In this document: positions 1 to 8,015 of the stretch, piece by piece
Layout: every line of letters starts with the position of its first letter
Position numbering within the stretch: position 1 is the first letter of the stretch
Assembly (NCBI GenBank): GCA_017984035.1
Contig: JAGOAF010000013.1
Location: 1-30,399 of the forward strand
Length of the DNA: 30,399 bases
Source of the DNA: Flavobacterium sp.
GTDB taxonomy: Bacteria > Bacteroidota > Bacteroidia > Flavobacteriales > Flavobacteriaceae
Reading direction: 5' to 3'
Translations under genes and position numbers: made by a program
The notes under the pieces: model-generated
Databases searched by the model: none
What the model was told of the DNA's origin: nothing
What the model saw: the letters and a program-made list of their open reading frames with translations, nothing else

Positions 1-308
1 TCATCTTCGTCGTCGATAGTTGCTCTACCATTAGAAGGGTGTGGTGTACCGTCAGCATACATAACTTCTGACATTACTAAATATCCGTTAACACGAGTTG
101 GATCTGGATAAATTGCAACTGGTACTAATAGACAGTCAGATGATCCACCTTCAGCTTGTTTAGTTGAAGATCCGTCAAAAGACCAATTTCCAATTTCTGC
201 CAAAGTTCCTTGAAAATTTTCGTGCTCTTCAACTTTAGTTTTACTTCTAAGATTTTGAGTTGGTTCATAACCATCTAACCAAAGATATTCTAATTTAATT
301 TTAGCCAT
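1..308 (-). CDS. Glutamine synthetase, GSII/beta-grasp type (3' part outside window)
   Basis: Makes glutamine from glutamate, ammonia and ATP in the cytoplasm. Only the first 102 or so residues are in the window; the gene runs off the left edge. Translation from the ATG at 308 begins MAKIKLEYLWLDGYEPTQ and continues with LRSKTKV, then WSFDGSSTKQAEGGSSD, then an AIYPDPTR and LVMSEVMYADGTPHPSN stretch. These are the beta-grasp N-terminal domain and the start of the catalytic domain in the eukaryote-like GSII (GlnII) family, where the usual motif reads FDGSSTxQA. It is not the dodecameric GSI type. It is divergent to glnN, a member of a different glutamine synthetase family, across a 254-bp gap that carries a promoter-like box for each gene. 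The family call is firm from the motifs; the full length cannot be judged. Confidence 0.9.
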   Translation of the reverse strand, partial: MAKIKLEYLWLDGYEPTQNLRSKTKVEEHENFQGTLAEIGNWSFDGSSTKQAEGGSSDCLLVPVAIYPDPTRVNGYLVMSEVMYADGTPHPSNGRATIDDED

Positions 309-345
309 GATAATATAATTTAATTGTGTGATTCAAAAGTTGGTA

Positions 346-353
346 CAAATTTA
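346..353 (-). promoter_or_regulatory. Putative -7 box of the GSII glutamine synthetase
   Basis: On the minus strand the sequence is TAAATTTG, matching the Bacteroidota -7 consensus TAnnTTTG. It ends 37 nt before the ATG at 308, a normal distance in this window. No convincing TTG (-33) element was seen at the right spacing. Confidence 0.45.
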
Positions 354-512
354 ATTATTTTTTTATAGGTGTAAAAATATAGGGGGTGTTTTTATGTTAC
401 TACTAGTTATTTTTCTCAAAACCTCATTTTATAGAGGGTATATTTAAAAAAATATAAATTTAGATGTAAATAAAAAATAATATCGCAATTACCCATCTCG
501 AATTATATTGTT

Positions 513-520
513 TATATTTG
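513..520 (+). promoter_or_regulatory. Putative -7 box of glnN
   Basis: TATATTTG matches the Bacteroidota TAnnTTTG box and ends 42 nt before the glnN ATG at 563. No clear TTG partner was seen 17-23 nt upstream. Confidence 0.45.
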
Positions 521-562
521 CTTTTACAGTGAAAAATTTGTTTTTAATATAAAATTGTCAAA

Positions 563-2752
563 ATGTCAACATTACGTTTTCAAGCTTTGAGAGAAGCCTC
601 TACTAGAAAGCCCTATCACTTTGAAGAAACTGAGAAAAAGTCAGTTATTTTTGGTTCCAATGTTTTCAATGTAAAAGCCATGAAGCAGTATTTAACTTCA
701 GAGGCCTACAAAGCCGTGCAAGGCGCAATTCAACATGGAACAAAAATCGACAGAAAAATAGCTGATTATGTAGCAATGGGAATGAAAGAATGGGCACTGT
801 CTAAAGGGGTGACGCATTACACACACTGGTTCCAACCGCTTACTGGTACTACTGCAGAAAAACACGATGCTTTTTTTGAAACTTCTTATGATGGTAGTGA
901 TCCTGTAGAGAAATTTGGAGGAGCGCAATTAGTGCAACAAGAACCTGATGCCTCTAGTTTCCCAAATGGAGGAATTAGAAATACGTTTGAAGCGAGAGGA
1001 TATACCGCTTGGGATCCAACCTCTCCAGCATTTATTTTTGGAACTACTTTGTGTATTCCAACTGTTTTTATTTCCTACACCGGTGAGGCTTTAGATTATA
1101 AAACACCTTTATTACGAGCTCTTACAGTTATGGACGATGCCGCTACAGAAGTGTGTAAGTATTTTGACAAAAATGTGAAAAAAGTAACGGCCACTTTGGG
1201 TTGGGAACAAGAATATTTTTTAATTGATCGTTCGCTAGCTAAATCGCGTCCTGATTTGATGATGACAGGTCGTACTTTATTAGGGCATACATCTGCCAAA
1301 GGGCAACAGCTTGACGATCATTATTTTGGGTCTATTCCAACACGTGCTCTAACTTACATGCGTGATTTGGAACAAGAATGTATGTTATTGGGGATTCCGG
1401 TTAAAACCCGTCATAATGAAGTAGCACCCAATCAATTTGAATTAGCACCTATTTTTGAAGAAACTAATTTAGCGGTAGACCACAACTGTTTGTTGATGGA
1501 CGTTATGGAAAAAGTGGCGGAGCGCCATGATTTTAAAGTGTTGTTTCACGAAAAACCATTTAAAGGTGTTAATGGTTCTGGTAAGCACAATAACTGGTCA
1601 TTAGCAACTGATACTGGAGTCAACTTATTAAGTCCAAGTAAAACGCCAATGAGTAATTTGCAGTTTTTGACTTTCTTTATCAATACTATTAAAGCAGTTA
1701 ATGATAATGAATCGTTGTTAAGAGCTTCTATTGCAACAGCAAGTAACGACCATCGTTTGGGTGCTAATGAAGCACCGCCAGCCATCATTTCGGTTTTTAT
1801 TGGAGAATCATTAACTAAAGTTTTAGCTGAGTTAGAAGGGGTTACAACAGGAAAATTATCTCCTGAAGAAAAAACCGATTTGAAATTAAATGTAGTTGGA
1901 AAAATTCCAGATTTAATGTTGGATAATACCGATAGAAATAGAACTTCTCCATTTGCCTTTACGGGAAATAAGTTTGAGTTTAGAGCTGTTGGTTCTTCTG
2001 CTAATTGTTCGAATGCTATGACCACATTAAATGCTATTGTGGCCAAACAATTGCGCGATTTTAAAGTTGAAGTAGATACTTTGATTGACGAAAAAGGCAT
2101 GAAAAAAGACGATGCTATTTTCAATGTTTTAAGAGAATACATCAAGCAATCTAAAAAAATCTTGTTTGAAGGTGATGGATATAGTGATGCTTGGGAGCAA
2201 GAAGCCGCTAAAAGAGGTTTGAGTAATTACAAAACTACTCCAGAAGCCTTGAAAGCGAGAGCCTCTAAACAAGCCTTGGATTTGTTTGCAGAGCTTGGGA
2301 TAATGAACCATATAGAGGTTGAAGCCCGATATGAAATTGAATTGGAAGAATATACTAAAAAAATCCAAATTGAAGGACGTGTTTTGGGCGATATTGCACG
2401 AAACCATGTAATTCCAACTGCCATTCGTTACCAGAATAATTTGATTGAAAATGTTCGTGGATTAAAAGAAATATTTGGTAAAGAATTTGAAAGTGTTTCG
2501 AAGGAGCAAATCGCGATTATCAAACAAATTTCAGCTCATATCGAAGGAATTAATACTAAGGTGGAGCAAATGACCGAGGAAAGAAAAAAAGCAAATCAAT
2601 TAACAGATGCTCAAGTTATGGCTGAAGCCTACTGTACTAAAGTTAAACCTTATTTTGATGTTATTAGAAATCACTGTGATAAATTAGAATTGCTAGTAGA
2701 TAATGAATTATGGACATTGACTAAATACAGAGAATTACTATTTACCAAATAA
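563..2752 (+). CDS. glnN: Glutamine synthetase type III (GlnN)
   Basis: ATP-dependent glutamine synthetase of the large GSIII family, which forms dodecamers in Bacteroides and cyanobacteria. The 729-residue length matches the family. Visible motifs are GWEQEYFLID (213-222), HNEVAPNQFELAP (284-296), and KPFKGVNGSGKHNNWS (331-346), the ATP/glutamate-binding catalytic core. A later LGANEAPPAIISVFIG and an FRAVGSSANCSNAMT stretch are also typical. The C-terminal third (about 560-729) is charged and helical, the extension specific to GSIII. The gene is transcribed alone, with a promoter-like box at 513-520 and a strong hairpin terminator right after the stop. Pairing with a GSII gene gives the cell two unrelated enzymes for the same reaction; which one is used under nitrogen limitation cannot be read from sequence. 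Confidence 0.97.
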   Translation: MSTLRFQALREASTRKPYHFEETEKKSVIFGSNVFNVKAMKQYLTSEAYKAVQGAIQHGTKIDRKIADYVAMGMKEWALSKGVTHYTHWFQPLTGTTAEKHDAFFETSYDGSDPVEKFGGAQLVQQEPDASSFPNGGIRNTFEARGYTAWDPTSPAFIFGTTLCIPTVFISYTGEALDYKTPLLRALTVMDDAATEVCKYFDKNVKKVTATLGWEQEYFLIDRSLAKSRPDLMMTGRTLLGHTSAKGQQLDDHYFGSIPTRALTYMRDLEQECMLLGIPVKTRHNEVAPNQFELAPIFEETNLAVDHNCLLMDVMEKVAERHDFKVLFHEKPFKGVNGSGKHNNWSLATDTGVNLLSPSKTPMSNLQFLTFFINTIKAVNDNESLLRASIATASNDHRLGANEAPPAIISVFIGESLTKVLAELEGVTTGKLSPEEKTDLKLNVVGKIPDLMLDNTDRNRTSPFAFTGNKFEFRAVGSSANCSNAMTTLNAIVAKQLRDFKVEVDTLIDEKGMKKDDAIFNVLREYIKQSKKILFEGDGYSDAWEQEAAKRGLSNYKTTPEALKARASKQALDLFAELGIMNHIEVEARYEIELEEYTKKIQIEGRVLGDIARNHVIPTAIRYQNNLIENVRGLKEIFGKEFESVSKEQIAIIKQISAHIEGINTKVEQMTEERKKANQLTDAQVMAEAYCTKVKPYFDVIRNHCDKLELLVDNELWTLTKYRELLFTK

Positions 2753-2774
2753 TAATTTTCTTTAATTTTTTTGG

Positions 2775-2803
2775 AAAAGCCGTTTCACTGAAGCGGCTTT
2801 TTT
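2775..2803 (+). terminator. Rho-independent terminator after glnN
   Basis: AAAAGCCG (2775-2782) pairs with CGGCTTTT (2794-2801), and the stem can extend inward through TTTC/GAAG to a 3-nt loop. A T-run follows. It lies 23 nt after the glnN stop codon. Confidence 0.85.
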
Positions 2804-2865
2804 GTGGAATGAAAAATAGATCAATTACCAGCAGATTCTGCTTAGGCAAAAGACAAAAAAATAAT

Positions 2866-2873
2866 TATCTTTG
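2866..2873 (+). promoter_or_regulatory. Putative -7 box of purM
   Basis: TATCTTTG matches TAnnTTTG and ends 46 nt before the chosen purM ATG at 2920. It lies inside the longer open frame that starts at 2809, so it argues for the downstream start. Confidence 0.5.
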
Positions 2874-2919
2874 CCCAAAATACAATTTGCCACAAGGCAG
2901 ACCACACACAACTAACTAC

Positions 2920-4098
2920 ATGAGTTCAGATACTTCAAAAAGATACGCACAACGCGGTGTTTCGGCATCCAAAGAAGATGTGCATAGTGCGATTAAAAAT
3001 ATTGACAAAGGATTGTTTCCGCAGGCCTTTTGTAAAATCGTTCCTGATTATTTAACCCAAGATGACAATTACTGTTTGATAATGCACGCTGATGGAGCGG
3101 GTACTAAATCGTCTTTGGCTTATATGTATTGGAAAGAAACAGGAGATGTATCCGTTTGGAAAGGAATTGCTCAAGATGCGTTGATTATGAATATTGACGA
3201 CTTATTGTGTGTAGGTGCAACCGATAATATTTTGCTTTCATCTACGATTGGAAGAAATAAAAATCTAATTCCTGCAGAAGTTATTTCGGCGATTATCAAT
3301 GGAACTGAAGAATTAATTAAAGAATTGGATTCATTTGGGGTAACCATCCATTCAACTGGAGGAGAAACCGCTGATGTAGGCGATTTAGTTCGAACTATTA
3401 TTGTAGATTCAACGGTTACGGCTAGAATGCCACGTGCCAAAGTAATTGACAATGCGAATATACAAGCAGGTGATGTAATCGTAGGTTTGGCCTCTTTTGG
3501 GCAAGCTACTTACGAGAAAAGTTACAATGGCGGTATGGGAAGTAATGGTTTGACATCGGCACGTCATGATGTATTTGGTAAGTATTTGGCACACAAATAC
3601 CCAGAGAGTTTTGATGCTGCGGTTCCTGAGGAATTGATCTATTCAGGTCAAGTTCAATTGACGGATGCTGTAGAGAATTCTCCGATAGATGCCGGTAAAT
3701 TAGTGCTTTCGCCAACGAGAACCTATGCGCCAATTATCAAGAAAATTTTAGATAGGTATTCGTCTAAAGATATTCACGGAATGGTACATTGTAGTGGTGG
3801 AGCACAAACTAAAATTTTACATTTTGTAAATAATCTACATATTATTAAGGACAATTTGTTTCCAGTTCCGCCTTTGTTTCAATTGATTCAAGAGCAATCC
3901 AAAACCGACTGGAAAGAGATGTACCAAGTTTTCAACTGTGGTCACCGAATGGAATTGTATGTTCCTGAAGCCGTGGCTCAAGATATCATTGCCATTTCAA
4001 AATCGTTTAACGTAGATGCCCAAATTGTGGGTAGAGTGGAAGCTTCGCCTACCAAAAGATTAACGATTTCTAGCAAATACGGTACCTTCGAGTACTAA
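2920..4098 (+). CDS. purM: Phosphoribosylformylglycinamidine cyclo-ligase (AIR synthase), long Bacteroidota form
   Basis: Fifth step of purine synthesis: ATP-dependent ring closure of FGAM to aminoimidazole ribotide. From the ATG at 2920 the protein has 392 residues and starts MSSDTSKRYAQRGVSASK, the usual N-terminus of this family. Recognisable segments are CLIMHADGAGTKSSLAY, IAQDALIMNIDDLLCVGA, HSTGGETADVGD (a PurM glycine/acid loop) and NGGMGSNGLTSARHD. The reading frame is open back to an ATG at 2809, but those 37 residues look unlike the family and contain the promoter-like box, so I prefer 2920. The sequence is clearly diverged from the roughly 345-residue E. coli PurM, so family membership is firmer than proof of activity. 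A promoter-like box for the next gene overlaps the stop codon. Confidence 0.87.
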   Translation: MSSDTSKRYAQRGVSASKEDVHSAIKNIDKGLFPQAFCKIVPDYLTQDDNYCLIMHADGAGTKSSLAYMYWKETGDVSVWKGIAQDALIMNIDDLLCVGATDNILLSSTIGRNKNLIPAEVISAIINGTEELIKELDSFGVTIHSTGGETADVGDLVRTIIVDSTVTARMPRAKVIDNANIQAGDVIVGLASFGQATYEKSYNGGMGSNGLTSARHDVFGKYLAHKYPESFDAAVPEELIYSGQVQLTDAVENSPIDAGKLVLSPTRTYAPIIKKILDRYSSKDIHGMVHCSGGAQTKILHFVNNLHIIKDNLFPVPPLFQLIQEQSKTDWKEMYQVFNCGHRMELYVPEAVAQDIIAISKSFNVDAQIVGRVEASPTKRLTISSKYGTFEY

Positions 4099-4103
4099 AT
4101 TTG
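4096..4103 (+). promoter_or_regulatory. Putative -7 box overlapping the purM stop
   Basis: TAAATTTG begins at the first base of the purM TAA stop and ends 46 nt before the ATG at 4150. It would let the two small downstream genes be transcribed independently of purM. Confidence 0.35.
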
Positions 4104-4149
4104 TATATTATTTCTAAACTTACAAACCATAAACTTTTAATCTATTTAA

Positions 4150-4506
4150 ATGTACGAATTAGTATTTTGGCAATACCAGGAAGGGATTTATTTGAATCAT
4201 CAATTGGTTTATGAATCATTGGTTGAGCAGGAAATTGTTGAAGGATTAGAAGAATTACCTGTTAATGTTATTCTTAATCGTATAGCTAGTGTTTTTTCAA
4301 GCTGGGAAAAATTGGATGAGAATAGTTGGGAAAATTCCAATGGAAAAGGCGCTTTTCAAGTAAAGACTACTTCGCAAAGTATTCTAATTGATTGTTACGG
4401 AACCGAAGGAAAAACTATGGAATTATTAGCTTCAACTTTGGAAGAATTCAAATGTCCATGTTATGACCCTCAAGTACCTGTTCGTTTTGACGAAATGAAC
4501 GAATAA
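4150..4506 (+). CDS. Unrecognised small acidic cytoplasmic protein
   Basis: A 118-residue protein starting MYELVFWQYQEGIYLNHQ. I do not recognise the family. It has no signal peptide or membrane segment and is acidic, with many Glu residues at 22-37 and near the end. Three cysteines cluster in the second half (IDCYGTEG, then FKCPCYDP). The look is of a compact alpha/beta protein. It follows purM by 51 nt and precedes another unknown small gene by 34 nt, so the two may be cotranscribed. Size, acidity and pairing recall immunity-type or SMI1-like accessory proteins, but no motif proves it. Codon use resembles the neighbours and there is no sign of recent transfer. Confidence 0.75.
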   Translation: MYELVFWQYQEGIYLNHQLVYESLVEQEIVEGLEELPVNVILNRIASVFSSWEKLDENSWENSNGKGAFQVKTTSQSILIDCYGTEGKTMELLASTLEEFKCPCYDPQVPVRFDEMNE

Positions 4507-4540
4507 AGACAATCACAGTTATTAATATTATAAATCAATA

Positions 4541-4978
4541 ATGAAAATTAATCTAAAAAACGGAATCGATAAATTGCTTTTTGGTATGAAACAAAAAGAT
4601 GTGGAAGCCATTTATGGCAAACCAGACCGCAATTATAAAGACGAAGATGAGAATCAGATTTTAGTGTACAACAAACTTAAATCGCGTCTGACTTTCTATC
4701 AAGAAGAAGATTTTAAATTGGGATATATAGTGGCTTCTGGTGCTGACTTGGAATTATTTGGAAATACCATTATTGGGAAAAAGATAACTGAAATTAAGAA
4801 AGATTTAGCTACTAAAAACATCACCAAATTTACCCAAGAAGAATTTGATACGTTTGAAAACTATTTCAACGAAGAAAATTGGATTATTTTTCAAACTGAA
4901 TTTGAAGAAGTAGTCAAGTTCGAAATTGGAGCCATCATCAATGCCAAAGATGAGTTTGATTGGAAATTTGGAAAATAA
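4541..4978 (+). CDS. Unrecognised 145-residue acidic protein with internal similarity
   Basis: Starts MKINLKNGIDKLLFGMKQ and has no signal peptide. I do not recognise the family. The N-terminal part, GMKQKDVEAIYGKPD (15-29), resembles the helix-turn segment seen in small BamE/OmlA-like or immunity-like folds (G-x-KxxDVxxxxGxPD). A second, weaker copy may follow in the middle (GKKITEIKKDLATKN), suggesting two similar halves; this is inference from reading. The C-terminal half alternates aromatic and acidic residues (FENYFNEENWIIFQTEFEE). It is the last gene before a perfect palindromic terminator and is probably cotranscribed with the 118-residue gene upstream. Confidence 0.75.
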   Translation: MKINLKNGIDKLLFGMKQKDVEAIYGKPDRNYKDEDENQILVYNKLKSRLTFYQEEDFKLGYIVASGADLELFGNTIIGKKITEIKKDLATKNITKFTQEEFDTFENYFNEENWIIFQTEFEEVVKFEIGAIINAKDEFDWKFGK

Positions 4979-4986
4979 AATACTAT

Positions 4987-5018
4987 AAAAAAACCTCAAC
5001 AATTGTTGAGGTTTTTTT
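4987..5018. terminator. Bidirectional terminator between convergent genes
   Basis: The centre CCTCAACAATTGTTGAGG (4994-5011) is a perfect 18-bp palindrome, flanked by an A-run on the left and a T-run on the right, so it reads as a rho-independent terminator in both directions. It separates the plus-strand unknown gene from the minus-strand prolyl isomerase unit. Confidence 0.88.
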
Positions 5019-5038
5019 ATTTATAATTTTGAATGTTA

Positions 5039-6244
5039 TTACTTTGTAGTAACTGTTTTATCTGTAATTTCCAATTCAAAAACCAAACTAGTGTTAGGTG
5101 GAATAACTCCTCCAGCTCCTCTTTCGCCATAGGCTAATTTAGAAGGAAGAAATAAAAGAATTTTGTCCCCAATATTCATTAAACCCATCCCTTCAATAAA
5201 CCCCTGAATTAAGCCCGTTTTTTTTCCAGCTTCGAAAGGAAACGCTTGGTAGCCGTTTTGATCTGCACGCGCCTGATTAAATAGACCAAAAGTTTTAGCT
5301 ACCTCTTCATAGTTGGTATCAAATACATTTCCATCTTCAAAATACCCAGCATACTTGAAATATATAGTACTACCATCAACCGGTTTTATATCGGTTCCTT
5401 TCTTTAAAAGAACAAATTGTAATCCAGAAGCAGTGGTTGTAGCAGTGGCTTTTGTAGCCGCTAAATAGGCTGCCTTCTCTTTTATGACATTTCCGTATTT
5501 TTCTATGTAAATGCGTTTATTTTCTGCTTGAACAGCTTGTTGTTTAGCTTTGTTTTCCGCCTCAATTGCAGCTTGTTTTTTTGCTTCTTCTACTTTGTTG
5601 ACATAGTAATCAGAAAATACTTTAACAGCATTAAATTTTGAAGCTAAGGCTCCCTTACGCGATATAGTTATTTTGATAATTAGGTCGTTTTGCTCTATTT
5701 TATTGACTACATCCATTCCCTCTGTTACATGTCCAAAAACTGTGTGAACACCATCTAACCAAGGAGTGTCTTTATGAGTTATGAAAAATTGACTTCCGTT
5801 TGAAGCTGGACCGGAATTGGCCATCGAAAGAATTCCACCTTTGTTGTGTTTTAAATCGGTAAACTCATCTTTAAAAGCATAACCAGGACCACCTGACCCA
5901 TTTCCGGCAGGATCACCTCCTTGGATCATGAAATCTTTTAGCACTCGGTGAAATTTCAATCCATTATAAAACGGTTTTCCTTTTAATTTTTCATCGGTTA
6001 CATAGGTGTTTTTTCCTTCAGCTAAACTTACAAAATTAGCAACAGTAACTGGTGTTTTTTGGTATTCCAATTGGACTATAATTGTTCCTTTAGTTGTAAG
6101 AATATTGGCAAAGACACCTTCTGTTGTTTTAGGATTAGCCATTTGCGTTATAGCTGGCTTTTTTGCAGGCAGTCCTTTTTTTAATTTTTGTGCTTGAACA
6201 CTTATTATTCCTAAGAATAAGAACGCGATTAATTTATATTTCAT
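5039..6244 (-). CDS. Exported cyclophilin-FKBP fusion peptidyl-prolyl isomerase
   Basis: Periplasmic foldase combining two unrelated prolyl isomerase folds in one chain. Residues 1-19 are a signal peptide ending SVQAQ. Residues about 44-198 are a cyclophilin domain, with FHRV (99-102, catalytic Arg100), the MIQGGDPAGNGSGGPGY loop, and NGSQFFIT. A Lys/Ala/Glu-rich helical linker spans about 215-262. Residues about 270-395 are an FKBP domain with YEDG-like YFEDGNVFDT, LIQGFIEGM, LPSKLAYGERGAGG and IPPNTSLVFELEI. It is the last gene of a minus-strand unit with a DHH phosphoesterase, gldI and a second fusion; the gap to the upstream gene is 20 nt. It lacks the lipobox its paralogue has, so it is probably soluble in the periplasm. 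Such cyclophilin-FKBP fusions have been described in Flavobacterium as dual-family immunophilins. Confidence 0.93.
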   Translation of the reverse strand: MKYKLIAFLFLGIISVQAQKLKKGLPAKKPAITQMANPKTTEGVFANILTTKGTIIVQLEYQKTPVTVANFVSLAEGKNTYVTDEKLKGKPFYNGLKFHRVLKDFMIQGGDPAGNGSGGPGYAFKDEFTDLKHNKGGILSMANSGPASNGSQFFITHKDTPWLDGVHTVFGHVTEGMDVVNKIEQNDLIIKITISRKGALASKFNAVKVFSDYYVNKVEEAKKQAAIEAENKAKQQAVQAENKRIYIEKYGNVIKEKAAYLAATKATATTTASGLQFVLLKKGTDIKPVDGSTIYFKYAGYFEDGNVFDTNYEEVAKTFGLFNQARADQNGYQAFPFEAGKKTGLIQGFIEGMGLMNIGDKILLFLPSKLAYGERGAGGVIPPNTSLVFELEITDKTVTTK

Positions 6245-6264
6245 GGGGTCTTAATTTATGAAGT

Positions 6265-7386
6265 TTATTTATTGGGTTTCATTAATTCGATTTCAAAAAT
6301 AAGATTTGCATTGGGTGGAATCACTCCTCCAGCACCAGCAGCTCCATACCCTAATTTTGAAGGGATAAATAGCACTGCTTTATCTCCATAAGAGAGTTGC
6401 TCTATTCCTTCAATAAAACCAGGAATCATACCGTCTTTTCTCCCAGCTTGAAAAGGTATAGGTTGGTAGCCTTTTTGAGCTGCTCTATTGGGATCAAATG
6501 TTCCAAACGTTTTGCAAACACTTTCAATACTACTATCAAATAAAGTTCCATCTTCTAAGAATCCTGTATAGTCGATAAATATTCCTGTACCGGATTTAGG
6601 TTTAGCGCCTCCACTTTTCTTAGTGATTACAAATTGTAATCCTGTTTTTGTTGTAGTGGCTTTGGCTTTTAATGAAGCAAATAATTTTACTTTAGCATCA
6701 ATTACAGATTTATATTTTTCGTTAAAAATGCGTTTGTTTTCGGCATCAATAGCAGCTTGTTTCTTTTGCTTTTCAGCTTCAGCAATAAAATAGTTATGAA
6801 ATATTTTTTTAGCATCAAACTTTTTCGCGGCATCTCCATTTCTAATGATGGTTATTTTACTCATGTAATCATCTTGCAAAATTTTGTTTACTGCTTCCAT
6901 TCCGTTACCCACAACCTGCCCAAAGATTGTATGCTTTCCGTCAAGCCAAGGTGTTTCAAGATGGGTGATAAAAAACTGGCTGCTATTAGTTGCAGGTCCA
7001 TTATTGGCCATTGCCAAAACACCCGCTTTATCAAAACGAGCATCTGTAATTTCATCTTTGAATTTGTAACCTGCATCGCCGGATCCTGTTCCAAGTGGAT
7101 CTCCACCTTGAATCATGAAATTTTCTATAACACGGTGAAATTTTAATCCATCATAAAATGGTCTATTCTTGATGTTTTCATTGGTCACAAATTCATTATT
7201 GCCTTCAGCAAGAGTAACAAAATTGGCTACAGTAATAGGTGCTTTTTCGTATTCCAATTGAACGATGATCTCTCCTTTATTGGTTTCAATTTTAGCATAT
7301 AGACCATCGGGTAAATTGTTGTTTTCTTCTTTACAAGAATAAAATGAAACAATGATCGCTAAGGCAAATAAAAAACTTTTTTTCAT
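6265..7386 (-). CDS. Cyclophilin-FKBP fusion peptidyl-prolyl isomerase, lipoprotein
   Basis: A 373-residue paralogue of the downstream gene. The N-terminus is a lipoprotein signal, with lipobox VSFYSC and acylated Cys18, so it should be anchored in a membrane facing the periplasm. The cyclophilin domain spans about 30-185, with LKFHRVIENFMIQGGDP, NNGPATNSSQFFITH and TIFGQVVG. A charged helical linker (AEKQKKQAAIDAENKR) follows. The FKBP domain spans about 245-370, with FIDYTGFLEDGTLFDS, MIPGFIEGI, IPSKLGYGAAGAGG and IPPNANLIFEIEL. It lies 8 nt after gldI and 20 nt before its soluble paralogue, consistent with one transcript. The two fusions probably arose by tandem duplication followed by divergence in localisation. 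The role in gliding or secretion is inferred from the neighbour. Confidence 0.93.
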   Translation of the reverse strand: MKKSFLFALAIIVSFYSCKEENNNLPDGLYAKIETNKGEIIVQLEYEKAPITVANFVTLAEGNNEFVTNENIKNRPFYDGLKFHRVIENFMIQGGDPLGTGSGDAGYKFKDEITDARFDKAGVLAMANNGPATNSSQFFITHLETPWLDGKHTIFGQVVGNGMEAVNKILQDDYMSKITIIRNGDAAKKFDAKKIFHNYFIAEAEKQKKQAAIDAENKRIFNEKYKSVIDAKVKLFASLKAKATTTKTGLQFVITKKSGGAKPKSGTGIFIDYTGFLEDGTLFDSSIESVCKTFGTFDPNRAAQKGYQPIPFQAGRKDGMIPGFIEGIEQLSYGDKAVLFIPSKLGYGAAGAGGVIPPNANLIFEIELMKPNK

Positions 7387-7394
7387 TTTTAGTA

Positions 7395-8012
7395 TTAATT
7401 AATTATGGAATCGTTTTGAGTTGTTGAATCAGAAGTAGTGTTGGCTTTCATCTTTTGATCGTAATTGGCTTCCGACATAAAATCACGAAGCGTTACTATA
7501 CACAAAAGGGGTTTGTTGGTCCCAATTTTTTTATTATCACCGTGATAACCGTAGGCAATAGGAGAGGTGAAAAGGAAATTAATTTTTTCATTTCGGTGCA
7601 TTAACTTTATTCCGTCACGAAGTCCCATCATAATATTTTGTTTATCAACAAAATAGGTTTGTGGACCTAATTCACTTTGGGAATAAATAATGCGTCCTTT
7701 TAAATCTTTTACTTCGTAATCGAATAAAGCAACATCTCCTTTTTTAGGTGTGAGTGTATCTTTAGTATTAGTAGCTATATAAGAGTACCAAAACCCCTTA
7801 GTCGAAGCAATAAACTTTACTCTTTTGTTTTGGCGAATTACACGCGCAATTTCGGCTTCTTCTCCAGCAATTAATTTTTTGTTGCGGTCTACCGATTGTT
7901 TCATAAACGAACCCGAGCTGTTTGCAATTGGTTTTCTTGCTTCTTGGTTCTTTTGGCAACTGGTATTTGCTAAAAGAAAAACAAATGCTATTGTGTAGAT
8001 TATTTTTTTCAT
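7395..8012 (-). CDS. gldI: Gliding motility lipoprotein GldI, FKBP-type prolyl isomerase
   Basis: A 205-residue lipoprotein with lipobox LANTSC (Cys19). It is required for gliding in F. johnsoniae, where it is thought to help fold envelope proteins of the motility and type IX secretion machinery. After an N-terminal helical region with charged repeats (about 25-65) comes an FKBP fold. Its key segments are GDVALFDYEVKDLKGRIIY, MMGLRDGIKLMHRNEKINF and PIAYGYHGDNKKIGTNKPL, where the usual AYG and final beta-strand motifs can be seen. It starts 3 nt after the DHH phosphoesterase stop and is followed 8 nt later by a cyclophilin-FKBP lipoprotein, so translation is probably coupled. The name rests on length, lipobox, FKBP type and neighbourhood. 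Confidence 0.9.
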   Translation of the reverse strand: MKKIIYTIAFVFLLANTSCQKNQEARKPIANSSGSFMKQSVDRNKKLIAGEEAEIARVIRQNKRVKFIASTKGFWYSYIATNTKDTLTPKKGDVALFDYEVKDLKGRIIYSQSELGPQTYFVDKQNIMMGLRDGIKLMHRNEKINFLFTSPIAYGYHGDNKKIGTNKPLLCIVTLRDFMSEANYDQKMKANTTSDSTTQNDSIIN

Positions 8013-8015
8013 GAC

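Larger units (their letters stand above)
309..562. other. Divergent regulatory gap between two glutamine synthetase genes
   Basis: This 254-bp AT-rich gap contains no ORF of note. It holds one TAnnTTTG box facing each way (346-353 minus, 513-520 plus), 159 bp apart. The middle (about 415-480) is very A/T rich with runs such as TATATTTAAAAAAATATA. I could not identify a defined operator, although nitrogen-responsive control would be expected here. Confidence 0.4.

Noticed and set aside
1546..2145. 199-residue open frame on the minus strand inside glnN
   Set aside because: It lies fully antisense to a certain gene, has no promoter or start context, and its composition is that of a shadow of the coding strand.
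2809..2919. N-terminal extension of PurM from the ATG at 2809
   Set aside because: The 37 residues are unlike the family, and the stretch carries a -7-type promoter box and follows the glnN terminator directly.
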